From Perca fluviatilis (Eukaryota; Chordata; Actinopteri; Perciformes; Percidae): a stretch of DNA of 64,000 nucleotides. Numbering within the stretch: position 1 is the stretch's first letter; the number at the start of each line of letters is the position of its first letter. Of the stretch, positions 1 through 64,000 are shown piece after piece. The notes beneath the pieces were generated by a model, which saw nothing but the letters and a program-made list of their open reading frames with translations, made no database searches and was not told where the DNA came from. Location of the stretch: NCBI RefSeq assembly GCF_010015445.1, contig NC_053112.1:37419665-37483664 (forward strand), in the 5' to 3' direction. The position numbers were made by a program, and so were the translations under genes.

Positions 1-556
1 GGAGCGTCTTACCTGCCTGACTCGCAGATTATATTGTTATAATTGTTATTTTTTTACATGTTCACTGGTTAACATTAGCACGTTAGCATTGAAGTTGCAA
101 TCTCGATCTCCGTTTCAAGCGGTAATTGCAGTGTGTGTTTTTGGATCGCACTTTCAATGGTTTTTGACGTTTCATCGGCTGTCGTAACCGTTTACTCGCA
201 ACGCTAGCAGACACCGGGAAAAATGTCAATAATTTTGACCTGTACAACAGCATTATTGGCAACATTTCAGTGAGTTTTGGAAACAGAACCTGGACATAAT
301 CCCCAACTCCAGAAATAATGACACCACTTTTTAGGAGTAGTGTAGGTGCTTATCTCTGGACCCCTCCTTCAAACAAAAGACATCGAACCGAAGGAAAGAC
401 AGCAAACAATGTGCAGACCTGCACAGCCTGAATGCCAAATGTCTCACCAGCTAATAAAATGTTACAAAATACAATCCCTGCACCAAGTTCCAGGTGTATT
501 CATTGTGGGCTTTTGGAGAAAATCAGACATACAAGCAGATGCACTGAGTACAATAC
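1..556 (-). other. RPTOR intron downstream of the 557-663 exon
   Basis: This is intron sequence past the last exon in the window. The next expected Raptor segment (starting near DIPTGADSCVTSL in human) is not present in any frame. A donor-like AG/GTAAGA lies at about 8-16 on the minus strand, but no acceptor or Raptor coding sequence accompanies it. I see no other feature. Confidence 0.6.
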
Positions 557-61792
<61,236 letters not shown>

Positions 61793-61800
61793 CTGCAGAG

Positions 61801-61802
61801 AC

Positions 61803-61896
<94 letters not shown>
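61801..61896. repeat. (GATA)n-(GA)n microsatellite at an RPTOR acceptor
   Basis: About 15 GATA units (61803-61860) are followed by a GA-rich tract (61861-61896). In the transcript these give (CU)n then (CUAU)n, ending 9 nt before the exon. Confidence 0.95.
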
Positions 61897-62035
61897 AAAG
61901 AGGAAAAAGGTTCACTTCATTGCAGATGTTGCTTCAGGTCACTTTATACAGGAAGCATTCGTCTGTTTCTCCCATGGCACTGCCTCCAAACCATGAATGC
62001 ATGGCTAACAGTTTTCAATGAAAATGTCCTATGTA

Positions 62036-62410
62036 CAGAGTTTCTGCAGGTTTCAACAAGTCAAATATAAGACTTTTTAAGACCTTTATGAATGAAATTT
62101 AAGACTTATATCATGACATTAAAGTACAATGAAATGCAGAGTCACAAAAGTACTAGCAAAGTATATAAGTACATTTATTAAAATTGAATAAAAGCGACAC
62201 GGAGTAATAATAATCTGTACGTATACAGTGAAATGTATTTGCACAAAAGAAAGAACTACAACACAAAAAAAAAAGAGCATTAGAGGTAGCCTTAGATGGA
62301 CGTAGGAAAATAAAGACCTGTTTAAAATGATTTAAGACCTAGAACACAAGCGAATTTCAGACTTTTTAAGGCCTAAAATGTCAGACTTTTTTAAGACCCC
62401 GCGGAAACCA
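62036..62410 (+). mobile_element. CAGAG/GGAAACC element, copy 2
   Basis: The left end is cagagtttctgcaggttt and the right end gaccccgcggaaacc. Internal ttaagacctttat and aaatgatttaagacctag are shared with 27276-27725. The flanks ctatgta and ttatgta suggest a decayed duplication. Confidence 0.6.
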
Positions 62411-62803
62411 TTTATGTAGGCATATGGGAAAATAAAACTTAAGTTTGTCAGTATCAAGACGTTTATTGTCTATAATTGTGAATCATTTAACTTGTTCCAA
62501 AAAAAAATTACTTGATGCTGCTTTAGGATTTATTTGTGTTTTGCAGTCTGCTGCAATATGAAACATAACTTGCTGTTCAGCTTACCAGTCTAGGTCACGG
62601 TTTGATTGAAACATTAACATAACTAGAATTATTACTTGTGGTTGTATTCCTCCACCAAGTTGCAGTTCACATCCATCTCTGTCCAGACACATGTGGTATA
62701 CTGTACATAGTGAAGACTTTGAAGCAATTTCAAGAGGTAAGTGTATTTTTTGGGGCGAAATGTGGATGCTTCACACACATTTTCAACCTGCAGCACTTGA
62801 GGC

Positions 62804-62835
62804 GATTGTATAGATCTTCGAAGATCTCTACAATC
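62804..62835. other. Near-perfect 32-bp palindrome
   Basis: gattgta t agatcttc is followed by its reverse complement with a single mismatch pair (62811 against 62828). The central 16 bp agatcttcgaagatct are a perfect palindrome with no loop. Confidence 0.85.
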
Positions 62836-64000
62836 ACCCCAGTTTCAAGATAAGTGTCACCAACTCAGTTTCCGACCAAATGTCTCCTCTTCTGCTGAGT
62901 TATGGCATCGAATGAGGAAAGTGTTTTTGCAGAACACTATGATGTCCCAGTGAAGTTAACCTTTGGGATAATTGGGATAAATGTCATCACTTCATCATTT
63001 CATCCTATTTGACATTTGTGTGAAATGTGAATTCTTAAGTTCTGACAGAAAAACATTTTTTTATGAGGTAACCGTGAACTTCCCAAACCCAAATAATTGA
63101 TCTAATTATCTAATCAATTCATCCTTGAGTGGACATTTGTGCCAAATTTGAAGAAAAATTCCCTTCAGGCATTCATGACATATTACGTTTACGAGAATAG
63201 GATGGACAGACTGATGGACTGACGGACAACCCCAAAACATAATCTCTTTTTGAAAAAATGAAGCAATACTGTATTTCATTATCCAAAAATAAAAACACTT
63301 GCACTGAGAAAACTGGAGCAGCTTTACCAAATTCAGATTTTGAGTCCAATCAACCAACCAAGCAACTACCCAAGCAACTAAGAATCAACATAGTCCTTTG
63401 TTAATGTGTCAAAATGTCTGACCCCAGTTATTTTGCTTTAATGAAAGCAAGCAGGGTTTGAGTGCACTCTCTCTTTCAGTCACGCAAAATCATTAGGGCT
63501 AGATCCGAATATTCGACTATTTGGATATTCGTTTGTTGGGTAGGAATTTGATTTTTAATTTTGGGATCCCAGTAATAGTTTTTTGTTGTTTTTCCTTCAG
63601 TGCTGTAATAAATTTGAGACGGATTCAACTTTTGGAGAAACATAACCCGATGTGAGGCAGTAACCAGGGACCAGACTTGTCAGTCCGTTTTGAGGCGGTG
63701 TGAGAGTCCCGTACAGTAAACAGGAAACACCAGTGCCTCCATCGCTGCAACAAGAACGTGTTAAAGGGTTTTAAGGGTTATAAGAAACACACACACAAGC
63801 ACTGAACTGCCCAGGAGTTTGTGTAACAGCTGACTGTTTCCTGCAACAACAAAGCACAGTTGCTCCGTTTCTTTTCTTTCTCCGTGAAATGAAGCTGCCT
63901 TTAGGTGCGGTTGAAAATGCCGAGACCCCCCCCCTCCCAAGAACAAAAATTGGATTCGGGACTGCCCTAAAAGTCATCAGTACAAGATATAGATTTAGGC

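Larger units (their letters stand above)
61793..64000 (-). other. RPTOR intron upstream of the first exon in the window
   Basis: It contains the microsatellite of 61801-61896, a CAGAG-ended element (62036-62410), a near-perfect 32-bp palindrome (62804-62835), a dispersed fish repeat (about 62880-63260, with ttgtgccaaatttgaagaaa and tacgagaataggatggac) and a hAT-like left end (from about 63494). The expected upstream segment (FIWAKILAVD) is not present, so that exon lies beyond the window. Confidence 0.7.

Noticed and set aside
8..24. Donor-like AG/GTAAGA at the left edge on the minus strand
   Set aside because: No acceptor at a reasonable distance and no match to the next Raptor segment. Insufficient sequence to judge.

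Overview
The window is a piece of a bony fish (teleost, most likely percomorph) nuclear genome. The evidence is one vertebrate gene with short GT-AG bounded exons and kilobase introns, dense CA/TG/GA microsatellites, and several repeat families that I recognise as typical of spiny-rayed fishes. The species cannot be fixed from the sequence alone.

The only gene I can support is RPTOR (Raptor, the substrate-recruiting subunit of mTORC1). It lies on the minus strand and runs right to left across almost the whole window. Sixteen internal coding exons are present between 61792 and 557, together 1959 nt or 653 codons. By recalled alignment they correspond to human Raptor residues about 504 to 1159, and probably to human exons 14 to 29. 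Every exon has a canonical AG acceptor and GT donor, every junction keeps the frame, and no exon is broken. The exons encode the end of the helical HEAT/armadillo region (61.8-52.6 kb), the phospho-regulated linker (50.5-31.6 kb) and the first blades of the C-terminal WD40 propeller (23.7-0.6 kb). The 5' exons (RNC/caspase-like domain) and the 3' exons (rest of the propeller) lie outside the window.

Everything else is intron. The introns hold degraded LINEs (several L2-like pieces including one uninterrupted 319-codon reverse-transcriptase remnant, and one L1-like piece), many short inverted-repeat elements with 8-bp target-site duplications (hAT-like), a TTAA-flanked element, a Tc1-like foldback element, and three tandem arrays (25 x 42 bp, 12 x 47 bp, 3 x 58 bp) that each sit inside a dispersed inverted-repeat element or known repeat. 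The intron at 15182-17794 is about 95 % nested transposable elements.

I found no new protein-coding system. The long open frames in the 25.3-26.4 kb array are an artefact of a 42-bp (3 x 14) repeat unit. The most interesting signals are at exon borders: a (TG)52 tract 14 nt upstream of the acceptor of the exon that carries the AMPK site, a donor that opens straight into a (GT)n tract, a (CA)n tract 11 nt after another donor, and a four-exon in-frame cassette equal in length to the segment skipped in a known human Raptor isoform.
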